A stretch of 64,000 nucleotides of DNA from Rhizobium sp. 32-5/1 (GCF_029537235.1 NZ_CP120638.1:3164501-3228500); one strand, 5' to 3'. Counted from the first letter of the stretch, positions 36,798 through 46,709 are shown. Notes: generated by a model not told the origin, from the sequence alone. Numbers and translations: made by a program.

Positions 36798-36981
36798 CGG
36801 TCTCTACTGTTGTTTTGCGCCTGTCACGGTTTGATGGCATGCAGTCCGGGCAATCGCAAGGCAGAGGGGCATTTGTCTGATTTACGCCAACAAAAAGCCG
36901 GATGTAATCGATTAGACTTGCGTTGACATTCACGGCGCACCGTCGCAAGAAAGTGCCACGACAAATCGCAATGGAGACCCA

Positions 36982-37464
36982 TTGGAAACCGTGTCCAGAC
37001 ATGCTTTTCCCAGTTTGAACCGGCTCTGGCCTTTTGCCAGCACTGTCCTGTTTTTTCTGGCTTCCTTCCTGCCGCTGACGCTTGCCAGCGAGGCGCGCGC
37101 CGATTTCCGGGTCTGCAACGGAACGCAGAACTTGGTCGGGGTCGCCATTGGCTATCGCGCCAAGGACGGCTGGATGACGGAAGGCTGGTGGCAGGTTCCG
37201 GCAACGACCTGTGCGACCCTGATCGAGGGCGAGCTGCAGTCGCGCTATTATTACCTCTATGCGGAAGATGCCGCTCGCGGCGGTCGCTGGACGGGCGATG
37301 TCAACATGTGCGTTGCCGAAAACGAATTCAAGATCACCGGTGTGCAGGATTGCTTCGCACGCGGTTTCCAGCGCATGGGATTCAAGGAATACGACACGGG
37401 GCGTCAGGGGAGCTGGATGGTTCAGTTGTCCGATGCGCCAGGGACTCAAGAAAGTCAGAACTGA
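36982..37464 (+). CDS. DUF1036 family secreted protein
   Basis: A 160-residue exported protein of the DUF1036 family. A signal segment (FASTVLFFLASFLPLTLASEARA, about residues 18-40) precedes the mature part with FRVCNGTQNLVGVAIGYRA, WWQVPATTCATLIEGEL, YYYLYAEDA and VQDCFARGFQRMGFKEYDTG. The family is rich in paired cysteines and has no known activity. The start is probably the TTG at 36982, since no suitable ATG exists in frame. It overlaps the pyruvate kinase start by one base (TGATG), so they are coupled. Confidence 0.9.
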   Translation: METVSRHAFPSLNRLWPFASTVLFFLASFLPLTLASEARADFRVCNGTQNLVGVAIGYRAKDGWMTEGWWQVPATTCATLIEGELQSRYYYLYAEDAARGGRWTGDVNMCVAENEFKITGVQDCFARGFQRMGFKEYDTGRQGSWMVQLSDAPGTQESQN

Positions 37465-38903
37465 TGAAGCGGAACAGAAAAGTTAAGATCCTCGCGACGC
37501 TGGGGCCGGCGTCCAGTGAAGAAGCGATGATCCAGAAACTGCACGAGGCGGGCGCTGATCTCTTCCGGATCAACATGAGCCATGCCAGCCACGACATGAT
37601 GCGCACGCTGATCAAGCGTATCCGCAACGTCGAGGCACGCTGCGGCCGGCCGATTGGCATCCTGGCCGACCTGCAGGGCCCGAAGCTGCGCGTCGGCAAG
37701 TTCGTTGACGGCAAGGCCGACCTGGTGGCCGGCCAGACCTTCACGCTCGACAACAACGAAGCCCCCGGCGACAACGCGCGCGTTTTCCTGCCGCATCCGG
37801 AAATCCTGGAATCGGTCAAGGCCGGGCATCGGCTGCTGATCGACGACGGCAAGCTGCACCTGCGCGCTGAAAAATGTGACGGCAAGAGCATCGTCTGCAC
37901 CGTCGTTTCAGGCACTAAAATCTCCGACCGCAAGGGCGTCAGCCTGCCCGATACGCTGCTCGCTGTCGGTGCCTTGACCGAGAAGGACCGCGCCGACCTT
38001 GATGCCGTGCTCGAAACCGACGATGTCGATTGGGTTGCGCTCTCCTTCATCCAGCGCCCGGAAGATCTGTCGGAAGTGCGCAAGGTCTCGCGCGGCCGCG
38101 TCGGCCTGATGTCGAAGATCGAAAAGCCGCAGGCTATCGAGCGCATCGACGAGATCATCGAACTGTCCGACGCCCTGATGGTCGCCCGTGGTGACCTCGG
38201 TGTAGAAATGCCGCTGGAATCGGTTCCGGGCCTGCAGAAGCAATTGATCCGCGCCTGCCGCCGCGCCGGCAAGCCGGTGGTCGTCGCCACCCAGATGCTG
38301 GAATCGATGATTTCGGCACCGGTTCCGACCCGTGCCGAAGTGTCCGACGTTGCCACCGCCGTGTTCGAAGGGGCCGATGCGATCATGCTGTCGGCCGAGT
38401 CGGCGTCCGGCGATTATCCGGTCGAATCGGTTGCGACCATGGCGTCCATCGCCAGCAAGATCGAGACAGACCTGCATTATCCGGGCATCATCTATGCGCA
38501 GCGCACACCGCCGGAAGCAACCGGCGCCGATGCGATATCGCTTGCCGCCCACCAGATTGCAGAGACGCTGAAGCTGTCGGCGATCGTCTGTTATACCTCG
38601 TCCGGCACAACCGGACTGCGCGCTGCCCGCGAACGTCCGCAGGTGCCGATCCTGGCTCTGTCGCCGGTCATCCAGACGGCCCGCCGCCTGGCGGTCGTGT
38701 GGGGCCTGCACTGCGTGGTCACCAGCGATGCCACGGATCTTGACGATATGGTCAACCGCGCCTGCCGCATCGTCGTTGACGAAGGCTTCGGCAAGCCGGG
38801 CGACCGCGTCATCATTTCGGCCGGGGTGCCGCTCGGAACGCCGGGTGCCACCAATATGCTGCGGATCGCCTATATCGGTTCGGACGGCCTCAGCGGCGTC
38901 TGA
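37464..38903 (+). CDS. pyk: Pyruvate kinase
   Basis: Makes ATP and pyruvate from phosphoenolpyruvate at the end of glycolysis. The 479-residue protein begins KVKILATLGPASSEEAMI and contains FRINMSHASHDMM, LQGPKLRVGKF, KIEKPQAIERIDEI, MVARGDLGVEMPLE (active-site region), VVVATQMLESMI and the C-terminal domain with CYTSSGTTGLRAARERP. The ATG at 37464 overlaps the stop of the DUF1036 gene, and a terminator follows. Confidence 0.97.
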   Translation: MKRNRKVKILATLGPASSEEAMIQKLHEAGADLFRINMSHASHDMMRTLIKRIRNVEARCGRPIGILADLQGPKLRVGKFVDGKADLVAGQTFTLDNNEAPGDNARVFLPHPEILESVKAGHRLLIDDGKLHLRAEKCDGKSIVCTVVSGTKISDRKGVSLPDTLLAVGALTEKDRADLDAVLETDDVDWVALSFIQRPEDLSEVRKVSRGRVGLMSKIEKPQAIERIDEIIELSDALMVARGDLGVEMPLESVPGLQKQLIRACRRAGKPVVVATQMLESMISAPVPTRAEVSDVATAVFEGADAIMLSAESASGDYPVESVATMASIASKIETDLHYPGIIYAQRTPPEATGADAISLAAHQIAETLKLSAIVCYTSSGTTGLRAARERPQVPILALSPVIQTARRLAVVWGLHCVVTSDATDLDDMVNRACRIVVDEGFGKPGDRVIISAGVPLGTPGATNMLRIAYIGSDGLSGV

Positions 38904-38928
38904 TCGCGTTCCTATCGGAATCACCGAG

Positions 38929-38959
38929 GCCGCGCGTCCGAAAGGATCGCGCGGCTTTT
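38929..38959 (+). terminator. Terminator of pyruvate kinase
   Basis: gccgcgcg and cgcgcggc with a short loop are followed by tttt. It lies between convergent genes. Confidence 0.75.
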
Positions 38960-38972
38960 ACTTGGCTGATTC

Positions 38973-40004
38973 TCAGTTAAAATTGTCTGTCGCGATGCGC
39001 GCTTCCGCCTTTCGAGCCAGCCCATCCAGATTGCGCTTTTTCCCGGCAACCGTCTCGATGGCGGCAATGGCCAAATCTGTGACGACATAGTCGGGCTTGT
39101 GACCCAGATTGTGGACGGTGATCAGCCTCGACCCAGCTATGGCGTCATGCAGTCCCCGCGAGTGGATCTCGGGCAGGACGACATTGTCCCTGTCGCCGGT
39201 GATTATGATGGTCGGCACCTTGATCTCGCGGTAGCGGTGCGCAGTCTTCTTTACATATTCAAGCAGGTTTGCGACATCTATGGCATTGTTGCGGAAGGCG
39301 CGGGGCCGCAGCGCCAGATAGGCGCCTGTGCGCTCGATATAGTCGTCCGGCCGGCGGTTGGGCGCGAAGACCGACTTTGTCGCCTTGTCGATCACCACAA
39401 GGCCGGCCGGTGGCGCGACCAACGTCGCGAAAAGCCAGCCAACCACCGGGGCCTTCGTCACCTTGTAGTACCATTCGATGCCGCCGGGCCACGGGTGCGT
39501 GGCGGGCGAGAGGAAGACCAACCCCTCGACCATCTCCTTGTGGTTCAAGGCGAACGTAGCGGCGACCGCGCCGCCGAAGGAATGGCTGACGATGATTGCC
39601 TTCTTGATGCCCCGCTTCTTCATCAAGGCTGCAATCGCGTCTGCCTGGCCGTCCGGATAGCCGTTCTGCGGGCCGCCGCGCTCGGAAAATCCAAGGCCCG
39701 GACGATCGAGAAACAGCATGTCGGCGCGGCCCTCGAGCTTGTCGCGGAAAGCACCCATGGGATCGCGCAGATTGGCGCTGGCTCCGTGGATGAAGACCAG
39801 CGTCGGCAGGTCGGCAGATTTTGGGCGGGGGATGTAGACGCTGTTCATCCGGTAGCCGCCGACGTCGATCAGGTCTCCCTGAAGGCCGGTTTCTTTCTCA
39901 AATGCTGAGGCTTGATAGGAGCTGAAGGCAAAAGCCATGACTAAGGCGCCGGCGAAAAGCGAGGAAACATAAAACATGATTGTCCTGAAGGCTGGTCGCA
40001 TCAA
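38973..40004 (-). CDS. Alpha/beta hydrolase
   Basis: A 343-residue hydrolase with an N-terminal hydrophobic anchor or signal (about residues 10-30). The oxyanion strand is VFIHGASANLRDPM, the nucleophile elbow SHSFGGAVAAT (serine near 143), the acid region VPTIIITGDRDNVVLPEI, and the final histidine VHNLGHKPDYV. These complete a Ser-Asp-His triad. The substrate cannot be deduced. It is expressed alone, convergent with pyruvate kinase. Confidence 0.88.
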   Translation of the reverse strand: MMRPAFRTIMFYVSSLFAGALVMAFAFSSYQASAFEKETGLQGDLIDVGGYRMNSVYIPRPKSADLPTLVFIHGASANLRDPMGAFRDKLEGRADMLFLDRPGLGFSERGGPQNGYPDGQADAIAALMKKRGIKKAIIVSHSFGGAVAATFALNHKEMVEGLVFLSPATHPWPGGIEWYYKVTKAPVVGWLFATLVAPPAGLVVIDKATKSVFAPNRRPDDYIERTGAYLALRPRAFRNNAIDVANLLEYVKKTAHRYREIKVPTIIITGDRDNVVLPEIHSRGLHDAIAGSRLITVHNLGHKPDYVVTDLAIAAIETVAGKKRNLDGLARKAEARIATDNFN

Positions 40005-40100
40005 ACACTCTCCAACTGAAGGCGCATGCTTTCAGCGGCCTGCAATGTTGTTTATGGATTGATACGATAATTGCAGCGGGCTAGTTTCCTGCCGCGAGGA

Positions 40101-40715
40101 TTATGTGCGATTTCCCGCCAGTTTTTCCTCAAGTTCGCCCAGTTGCGATTGCGCATTGCGATCGGCGGGGTAGATGGCGAGAAACTGTTCCCAGGCCTTG
40201 AGTGCCAATTCGTCCTGCCCGGCGGATGTCAGGATTGCCGCCATGCCGGCAAGTGCACCGAAATGACGCGGCTCGATGGCCAGCACGCGATTAATGTCCG
40301 ACATCGACTTGCGGTAATTGCCCATCTGGAAATGCAGGGTGGCGCGCTGATTCCAGCCCTCGACATATTGCGGAGCGAGGTAGATGACCTGGTCAAAAAT
40401 ATCCATGGCCGCCGGCTGTCGGCTGGTCTGGATCGCCTTGGAAGCCCATTGCATCAGCAGATTGACCGAGGCGCTGCCCGAATCCTGCCATTCCGTTCGG
40501 ATGCGATCGGAAATTTCCCGTGCCTTGTCCGCGTCGCGCTCACGCTTCAATTCGACAAAGAGCGAATCAAGACGCTGCTTCGGCGTCGTCATTTCGGCGG
40601 CGGCAGGTTCGTTTGCCGTGTCTGCGGAGAGAGCCGGCGCTGTACCAAGAAGCAGCAAGGCCAGGCTTGCTGCGGGAATCAGAAGTGAAGACATGATTTT
40701 AGCCATGCCGGACAT
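40101..40715 (-). CDS. Exported tetratricopeptide-repeat protein
   Basis: A 204-residue protein with a signal peptide (LLIPAASLALLLLGTAPALSA) and TPR-like helix pairs: AMDIFDQVIYLAPQYVEGWN, SDINRVLAIEPRHFGALAG and ALKAWEQFLAIYPADRNAQS. It is probably a periplasmic scaffold. Alternative starts at 40706 and 40691 would shorten the leader. Function otherwise unknown. Confidence 0.85.
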   Translation of the reverse strand: MSGMAKIMSSLLIPAASLALLLLGTAPALSADTANEPAAAEMTTPKQRLDSLFVELKRERDADKAREISDRIRTEWQDSGSASVNLLMQWASKAIQTSRQPAAMDIFDQVIYLAPQYVEGWNQRATLHFQMGNYRKSMSDINRVLAIEPRHFGALAGMAAILTSAGQDELALKAWEQFLAIYPADRNAQSQLGELEEKLAGNRT

Positions 40716-40770
40716 GGTAATCCGCCATGGCTGAAGATCAAATCAAATTTAGGACATCGGTCCGTTTGTA

Positions 40771-40827
40771 AACGGAAACGCCGCCTGATGCCGTTGGCAC
40801 ACGGATGTGCGTAGACAGGCGGCGTTC
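40771..40827 (-). terminator. Terminator downstream of rpmJ
   Basis: On the minus strand aacgccgcctg and caggcggcgttt form a stem with a loop of about 28 bases, followed by ccgttt. It sits about 50 bases after the rpmJ stop. Confidence 0.6.
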
Positions 40828-40876
40828 AAGCATTCCAATCCGAAATCAAGACAGTTTCGGATCGTGCCTGCGCAAA

Positions 40877-41002
40877 TCAGCCCTGACGGGCCTTAAAGCG
40901 CGGGTTCAGCTTGTTGATGATGTAAACGCGGCCCTTGCGGCGAACCAGGCGGTTCTCGCGGTGACGGCTCTTGAGCGACTTGAGCGAATTTTTGATCTTC
41001 AT
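40877..41002 (-). CDS. rpmJ: Ribosomal protein L36 (cysteine-free form)
   Basis: A 41-residue basic protein: [40 protein letters not shown]. It is the long, zinc-independent form of L36: the four metal ligands of the classical L36 are absent. It is the usual kind in rhizobia. It stands alone between a terminator and the purK gene. Confidence 0.95.
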   Translation of the reverse strand: MKIKNSLKSLKSRHRENRLVRRKGRVYIINKLNPRFKARQG

Positions 41003-41194
41003 TTTTCTGATCCGCAGTTTCGGGGAAAACATTCGCCCGGCTTTGACAATCAAAAGCGCGCCGCAGACCGATAAGGCCGAGCGCGCTCTTAGGGTGGCAG
41101 GCAAATAACCCGGCGTCGTAAAAGTGTCAACCGCAGCAGGCCTGTTTTCCTAGCCAGAACCGGCTTTTCTGTGGGTTTCCCCATCGTCTTTCCG

Positions 41195-42244
41195 TCAGAC
41201 GAGCCAGGTGACGTGGCCCATCTTGCGGCCCGGACGCGCTTCCGCTTTGCCGTAGAGGTGAACGAGCGCATTCGGCCGCGAAAGCCAGGCGGGAACGTTG
41301 TCGATGTCTTCGCCGATCAGATTCTGCATCACGCAATCGGAATGCCGGGCGCCATCCGACAGCGGCAGGCCGGTGATCGCGCGGATATGCTGCTCGAACT
41401 GGGAAACGACGCAGGCCGCCTCCGTCCAGTGGCCCGAATTGTGCACGCGGGGCGCTATTTCGTTGGCAACCAGGCTGCCATCAGGCAGGACGAAGAATTC
41501 CACGCCTATGACGCCGACATAACCGAGCGAATCAAGAATGGCCTTGGCAGCACCGCGCGCCTTTTCAGCCGTGTCCGCACCAAGCGAGGCGGGCACAGTC
41601 GACGTATGGAGGATGCCGTTGCGATGGATGTTTTCGCCAGGGTCAAAGCACGAAACGGTGCCGTCGATCCCGCGTGCGGCGATGATCGAGACTTCGCGGT
41701 CGAAGGCAACGAAACTTTCGAGAATCAGCGGCACGCCGCCCAGTTCGTTGAAGGCGCCGGCCGGCAGATCCTGCGGCCCCCTGAATACCTTCTGGCCCTT
41801 GCCGTCATAGCCGAGCCTGCGGGTTTTCAGCACGCCTTTGCCTTCGAAATCCGCGAGCGCCGCTTCCAGCCCGGCCTGGTCGTCGACGGCGTGAAAGTCT
41901 GCGGTGGGGATGCCGCAATTCTGGATGAAGCGTTTTTCCGTCACGCGGTCCTGCGCCACTTCCAGTGCTTTCGGCGGCGGATAGACGGGTTTCGACCGGG
42001 CGAGAAATTCGGCGGCCGAAACCGGCACGTTCTCAAATTCATAGGTGATCACGTCGCAGCTTTGCGCCAGCGCTGCGAGGGCTGCCTCGTCGTCGTAGGC
42101 CGCAACAATCTGGCCGTTGGCGACCTGCGTCGCCGGGCAGTCGGCCTGTGGCTCAAGAATGATGGTGCGGAAGTTGAGGCGGGCTGCCGCAATGGCGAGC
42201 ATGCGGCCAAGCTGCCCGCCGCCGATGATGCCGACCGTCCGCAT
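41195..42244 (-). CDS. purK: 5-(carboxyamino)imidazole ribonucleotide synthase
   Basis: Carboxylates aminoimidazole ribonucleotide with bicarbonate and ATP in purine synthesis. The 349-residue protein starts [20 protein letters not shown] and has the ATP-grasp blocks TRRLGYDGKGQKVF, FVAFDREVSIIAARG, VGVIGVEFFVLPDGSLVANE and the metal/phosphate strand APRVHNSGHWTEAACV. Its start overlaps the purE stop (ATGA). Confidence 0.97.
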   Translation of the reverse strand: MRTVGIIGGGQLGRMLAIAAARLNFRTIILEPQADCPATQVANGQIVAAYDDEAALAALAQSCDVITYEFENVPVSAAEFLARSKPVYPPPKALEVAQDRVTEKRFIQNCGIPTADFHAVDDQAGLEAALADFEGKGVLKTRRLGYDGKGQKVFRGPQDLPAGAFNELGGVPLILESFVAFDREVSIIAARGIDGTVSCFDPGENIHRNGILHTSTVPASLGADTAEKARGAAKAILDSLGYVGVIGVEFFVLPDGSLVANEIAPRVHNSGHWTEAACVVSQFEQHIRAITGLPLSDGARHSDCVMQNLIGEDIDNVPAWLSRPNALVHLYGKAEARPGRKMGHVTWLV

Positions 42245-42744
42245 CAGACTTCGTCCACCGGATATTCGGCCACGGCCTTCGTCTGGCGTTCGCGCCAGTC
42301 GTCGAGGCGGTCTGCGAGTTCAGGATCGCTAAGCGCCAGCACGGCCGCGGTCAGAAGGGCGGCATTAACCGCGCCGGCACGGCCGATGGCGAGCGTGCCG
42401 ACAGGAATTCCGGCCGGCATCTGCACGATGGACAGCAGGCTGTCCTGGCCCGAGAGCGCCTTGGACTGAACGGGCACGCCGAAGACGGGAAGGGGTGTCA
42501 TGGATGCGGCCATGCCAGGCAGATGGGCCGCGCCGCCAGCGCCGGCGATGATGACTTTGAAACCTTCGTCGCGCGCGCCCTTGGCGAATTCCACCAGCCG
42601 GTCCGGCGTGCGGTGGGCCGAGACGATGCGGGCGTCATAGGCAATGTCGAGCGCATCGAGCGTGTCGGCAGCATTCTTCATGGTTTCCCAGTCGGACTGG
42701 CTTCCCATGATGATGGCGACGGGCGGTGTTGATGGTTTCGTCAC
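42244..42744 (-). CDS. purE: 5-(carboxyamino)imidazole ribonucleotide mutase
   Basis: Moves the carboxylate to C4 in purine synthesis, the step after PurK. The 166-residue protein has [20 protein letters not shown], the [17 protein letters not shown] block and [18 protein letters not shown] place the start at the GTG 42744, where homology begins; the frame is open upstream only because the YdcH gene (below) has slipped into it by a frameshift. Overlap with purK shows coupling. Confidence 0.95.
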   Translation of the reverse strand: MTKPSTPPVAIIMGSQSDWETMKNAADTLDALDIAYDARIVSAHRTPDRLVEFAKGARDEGFKVIIAGAGGAAHLPGMAASMTPLPVFGVPVQSKALSGQDSLLSIVQMPAGIPVGTLAIGRAGAVNAALLTAAVLALSDPELADRLDDWRERQTKAVAEYPVDEV

Positions 42745-42757
42745 GTCTGGTTCCGCT

Positions 42758-42960
42758 TCAGGCGATGATGTCGGGGATGACCTGGTCTTCGATCGAGGTG
42801 ATCCGGTCCTTGATCGAGAGCTTTTCTTCTTCATGCGCTGGATACGCAGGGCATCGCAGCCTGTCTGGATCATGGCATTTATAGCGACATCATAATCTTC
42901 ATGTTCCTGCCTCAAACGCGCAACTTGCAGTCTGAGTTCGGCATGGTCCTGGTCTGGCAT
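42758..42960 (-). CDS. YdcH-type (DUF465) small protein; one frameshift
   Basis: A protein of about 67 residues: [40 protein letters not shown] and, after repair of a T4 run at 42822-42825, [20 protein letters not shown]. It is a helical hairpin of the DUF465 family with no known activity. Without the repair it reads on into purE, which makes a false fusion. It lies 13 bases before purE on the same strand. Confidence 0.82.
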
Positions 42961-43173
42961 CCCTCAAGTCCCTGTCAGTACCGGTGGCGGCTGGACCGCC
43001 GTCCGGATCATTTCGTGCGTCGCTCTAGCATAGAATGTTTGGTAACGGGAAGTTATCCTTCGTCATCATTTGGCCTTCGACAAATGAAAAATAGCGTGGC
43101 ACACTTGTTGTGTTACGACCTGGAACATCCGGCATTTACGGACCGGATGCAAGCAAAAGGAAGGGACTGCCAA

Positions 43174-43347
43174 ATGACCATTGAGGCTCATCTTGCAACG
43201 CTTGAGAAAAAACATGGTGCTCTGGAACAGGAGCTCCACTCGGCCCTTATCCATCCTTCTTCCGAGGATCAGAAAATCGCCGATATCAAGCGCCGTAAGT
43301 TGCGTTTGAAGGACGAAATCGAAAAGCTTCGTTCATCGATTCACTGA
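43174..43347 (+). CDS. YdcH-type (DUF465) small protein
   Basis: A 57-residue protein, MTIEAHLATLEKKHGALEQE and KIADIKRRKLRLKDEIEKLR, a typical DUF465 helical hairpin. An aaggga site precedes the ATG at 43174. It is divergent from the other DUF465 gene, with about 210 bases between, so this is a pair of paralogs. Longer upstream frames lack homology. Confidence 0.88.
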   Translation: MTIEAHLATLEKKHGALEQELHSALIHPSSEDQKIADIKRRKLRLKDEIEKLRSSIH

Positions 43348-43534
43348 TCACCAACAGCATTCCAAGTTGCATCGGGAGACCTATAACCAGCGCCGGGATG
43401 AAATACAGGTTCTGCTATGAGGCTGTATTGCCCGGCGAGCGGCAGTGTTTAGCGTGGATATGATATCCGCAACGTACCGCAGGGAAACTGGTTTCCCGAT
43501 GTAGGCTTGAGACGGTGGGGACGGGGCAGGTGTT

Positions 43535-43795
43535 CTAGGACCAGAACTGGTCGAGCCATAGATTGACCCGGTCGAAGCCGGGCTTGTTGATTGCGTAGAT
43601 CCGACGCGTGCCACTGGCTGAAACGGATACAAGATTGCAATCCAGAAGCGCCTTCAGATGCTGAGAGACGGCCGGCCGGCTGATTGGCAGTCCGTGTGCA
43701 AGCTCATTCACCGTTTTCGGCGCACGACGCAGTTCCTCCAGCAGGTAGCGCCGGTTCGGATCCGCAATCGCATCGAAGGGGTCGGTTGTGGACAT
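43535..43795 (-). CDS. ArsR-family transcriptional regulator
   Basis: An 86-residue winged helix-turn-helix: ADPNRRYLLEELRRAPKTVN, ISRPAVSQHLKALLDCNLVS and TRRIYAINKPGFDRV. It is short for the family and shows no CxC metal site (one cysteine, in LLDCNLV), so the signal may not be a metal. It lies 100 bases downstream of the TSUP permease gene on the same strand. Confidence 0.87.
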   Translation of the reverse strand: MSTTDPFDAIADPNRRYLLEELRRAPKTVNELAHGLPISRPAVSQHLKALLDCNLVSVSASGTRRIYAINKPGFDRVNLWLDQFWS

Positions 43796-43895
43796 TGGGA
43801 AAAGCTAGGAGAAATCCGGCGCTCCGGCAAGCAAATTGTGCGGTGCCACAACGCAATTTTGCCTTGCAGCAACGTCAGCGGGCGAGCACTGCGCG

Positions 43896-44675
43896 TCACG
43901 CGCCGGCTATGACAACGGCAACGCCATCCCAGACCAGCTTTAGGCCCGCGAAAAACGCCATCGTGTACATGAACGGGTAGAAGACATCCGGCCGCATCCT
44001 GCGCACCAGCCAGGCGCCGCAGACGGTTGCCAGCATGGCCAGCGGGAATAGCGTCAGCGAGGTCTTGAGGTTGCTGAGATCGAGCTGGCCGAGCGCAAAA
44101 TAGGGGATGAGCTTCACGACGTTGAGGACGGCAAAAAAGCGGATGATCGTGCCGGTATATTCCCGCGGCGGCAGTTTCAGCGGAAGCGCATAGATCTGGA
44201 AGGGCGGCCCTCCGGCATGGGCGACAAAACTGCCGTAGCCGGCAAAGGCGCCAAACAAGGTTGCCGGCACCGCGCGATGTCCCTTGGCTGGAATGATGAC
44301 GCCTTGGCGCGCGCGCCAAAGGTTGTAGACGTAGCGCAGCACGAAGAGCACGGTGATCAAGCCGATGATCAGCCGCAGCGCATCGCGCGGCACATAGGCG
44401 GCGGTTGCCCAGCCGATGGCTATACCGACCATGGCGCCTGGCAGCATGATCTTCAGGGTTTTCATGTCCGCGTGTTTGCGCCACATCCAGAGCGAGACGA
44501 GGTCCATGGCAATGAGGATCGGCAGCAGAAGGGCTGCCGCCTGAACCGGCGAAACCGCGAGCGAGAGAAGCGGCACGCCCATCAGCGCCAGGGCCTCGCC
44601 CATGCCGCCTTTGGCCAGCCCGACAAGAAGAACCGCCGGAATGGCGATGGCATAAAAGTGCAGGTCTGGAAGCAT
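43896..44675 (-). CDS. TauE/SafE (TSUP) family permease
   Basis: A 259-residue membrane protein, about eight helices, of the sulfite/organosulfonate exporter family. The two family repeats begin LVGLAKGGMGEALALMGVPL and FGAFAGYGSFVAHAGGPPFQ. Export or uptake of a sulfur-containing anion is the known family role; the substrate here is unknown. I chose ATG 44675 because homology begins there; longer frames lead into the gene on the other strand. Confidence 0.9.
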   Translation of the reverse strand: MLPDLHFYAIAIPAVLLVGLAKGGMGEALALMGVPLLSLAVSPVQAAALLLPILIAMDLVSLWMWRKHADMKTLKIMLPGAMVGIAIGWATAAYVPRDALRLIIGLITVLFVLRYVYNLWRARQGVIIPAKGHRAVPATLFGAFAGYGSFVAHAGGPPFQIYALPLKLPPREYTGTIIRFFAVLNVVKLIPYFALGQLDLSNLKTSLTLFPLAMLATVCGAWLVRRMRPDVFYPFMYTMAFFAGLKLVWDGVAVVIAGA

Positions 44676-44778
44676 GGGTATCGGTTGATCCTTTTGTCCG
44701 CAGGGTCTATCGCTTTTCTCCACTGAAATCGAGTAGGGGTTGCCGGATGGATGCCGGAAACCCGCAGGAACAGAAAAC

Positions 44779-45432
44779 ATGAGCCAGACCGACAATCGCT
44801 GCCGCCTCGTTCTCGTGGTGCCTGATATCGCCGATATCGCCGAGCGGACAAAGGTGCTGGGTGACGCCCTGCGCGGCGGGGACGTCGCCTCGGTCATCGT
44901 GCCGCAATACGGTCTCGACGACCAGACATTCCAGAAGCATGCCGAGGCGCTGGTTCCGCTGATCCAGAATGCCGGTGCTGCAGCGCTTCTCGCCGGCGAT
45001 ACCCGCGTTGCCGGTCGCGCCAAGGCCGATGGGCTACATATCGAAGGCAATGCCGAGGCGCTTGCCGAGGCCATGGAAAAATTCTCGCCGAAGCTGATCG
45101 TCGGCGGCGGCAATGCGAACGACCGTCATCATGCTCTGGAAGTCGGCGAAGCGCGGCCGGATTATATCTTCTTCGGCAAGGTGGAGGGTGACATCAAGCC
45201 GGAAGCGCATCCGAAAAATCTCGCTTTGGCCGAATGGTGGGCCTCGATGATTGAAATCCCCTGCATCGTCATGGGCGGCACCGATCCGGAATCGGCGCTG
45301 GCCGTGGCCGAAACGGGGGCGGAGTTCGTCGCGCTCCGGCTGGCTGTTTTCGGCGATGCCGCACAGGCCGCAAGTGTGGTCGCCAATGTCAATGCGCTTC
45401 TGGACGAAAAAGCGCCACGGTTTGAAGATTAA
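44779..45432 (+). CDS. Thiamine phosphate synthase (ThiE)-like protein
   Basis: A 217-residue TIM-barrel protein of the ThiE/TenI superfamily: CRLVLVVPDIADIAERTKVL, AALLAGDTRVAGRAKADGLH, GGGNANDRHHALEVGEARPD, YIFFGKVEGDIKPEAHPKN and CIVMGGTDPESALAVAETGA. Some residues of classical ThiE substrate motifs differ, and no other thiamine gene is near, so it may not make thiamine phosphate. It lies next to a SEL1-repeat gene on the same strand. Confidence 0.82.
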   Translation: MSQTDNRCRLVLVVPDIADIAERTKVLGDALRGGDVASVIVPQYGLDDQTFQKHAEALVPLIQNAGAAALLAGDTRVAGRAKADGLHIEGNAEALAEAMEKFSPKLIVGGGNANDRHHALEVGEARPDYIFFGKVEGDIKPEAHPKNLALAEWWASMIEIPCIVMGGTDPESALAVAETGAEFVALRLAVFGDAAQAASVVANVNALLDEKAPRFED

Positions 45433-45441
45433 GACATTTGC

Positions 45442-46589
45442 ATGTTGAACCGCTCCCGTCTTTCGATGCACCTTTTTCGATGCTTCCTGCTCTGCACCGT
45501 CCTGATCGTGCCGTCATTGGCTGCACGAGCGCAGGGCGCCGCGGAGGATGATACCGGTGCGGCGACGGACGGTGTCGATCCCAAGCGCGGTCGCATCACG
45601 CCCTTCAACGGCGCGGTGCTGCCGGAAGGCGAGCAGACGGTGGCGAAGCCGCCGGTGGATGAAACAAAGAAGGACGAGAAGCCGTCCGGTGGTGTCAACG
45701 TGCTGGATCGCATGGGCGCTACGCTTCCGGATCTGCCCCAGGAAAAGCCGTTTGACGGCAAGCCGGATGAAGCTTACGGCGCCTTCCAGCGCGGCTATTA
45801 TCTGACGGCGATGGATCTGGCCCTTCCGCGGGCGCAGCTCGGTGATTCCGCAGCGCAGACCCTCGTTGCGGAAATCCTGTCGCAAGGGCTTGGCGTTGCC
45901 AAAAGCCCAAGGAAGCGGCCTTCTGGTACGGGCAGGCCGCCAAAAGCGGTGATCCGACCGCGATGTTCAAATACGCGCTTCTCCTGATGGAGGGCCGCGA
46001 CGTCCCGCGCGACAAGAAGACCTCGGAAGAACTGATGAAGAAGGCGGCCGATCTCGGCAATTCTTCGGCGCAGTTCAACTATGGCCAGCTTCTGGTGGCC
46101 GACATGCCAGGCGAACGTGGATTGAAAGCGGCCATGCCATACTATGAGAAATCCGCCGAGCAGGGTATTGCCGATGCGCAATATGCCCTGTCGCAGATCT
46201 ACCTGAATGTCGACGGCATCGACGAAAATAAGCGCTCCAAGGCCCGGGAATGGCTGCTGCGCGCGGCCCATGCCGGTTTTGATACCGCGCAGCTCGATGC
46301 GGCGATCTGGCTGATCGAGGGGATCGGCGGCGACCGCAATCTGGAGGATGGCTTCGGCTGGATGCGTCGTGCGGCGGAAAGCGGCAACACCGTCGCGCAG
46401 AACAAGCTTTCGCATCTCTATGTCAATGCCATCGGCACGCGGCCCGATCCAGTGGAAGCCGCGAAGTGGTACGTGCTGTCGCGCCGGGCCGGTCTCAAGG
46501 ATTTGGCACTTGAGGATTTCTATCTCGGTCTGGACGACGATCAGCAGAAGGCCGCCCTTGCCGCCGCCAACAAATACAGAAGCTCCTGA
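45442..46589 (+). CDS. Exported SEL1/TPR-repeat protein; one frameshift
   Basis: An exported protein with a signal peptide (LFRCFLLCTVLIVPSLAARA), a polar linker and SEL1-like repeats (AQFNYGQLLVADMPGERGLK, AMPYYEKSAEQGIADAQYAL, GWMRRAAESGNTVAQNKLSH). SEL1 repeats act as scaffolds for protein contacts, often in envelope or signalling roles. A one-base loss in a C3 run (45906-45908) breaks the frame; repair gives KSPKEAAFWYGQAAKSGDPT and a protein of about 382 residues. Confidence 0.85.
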
Positions 46590-46709
46590 CGGTCATTTGC
46601 AGGCAAGACTTGAACTTTAGGGGTTTTTGTGGTCTTGAGGCCGAAAATTGGCCCGTTCCTGCGGTGCCGACGTCTTTAGGGAATGTTTTCCCAGGAAAAC
46701 CGACAGACC

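Noticed and set aside
42244..42960. A single 238-residue YdcH-PurE fusion protein
   Set aside because: The N-terminal part is YdcH thrown into the purE frame by one missing base in a T4 run; the linker is nonsense and PurE has its own GTG start.
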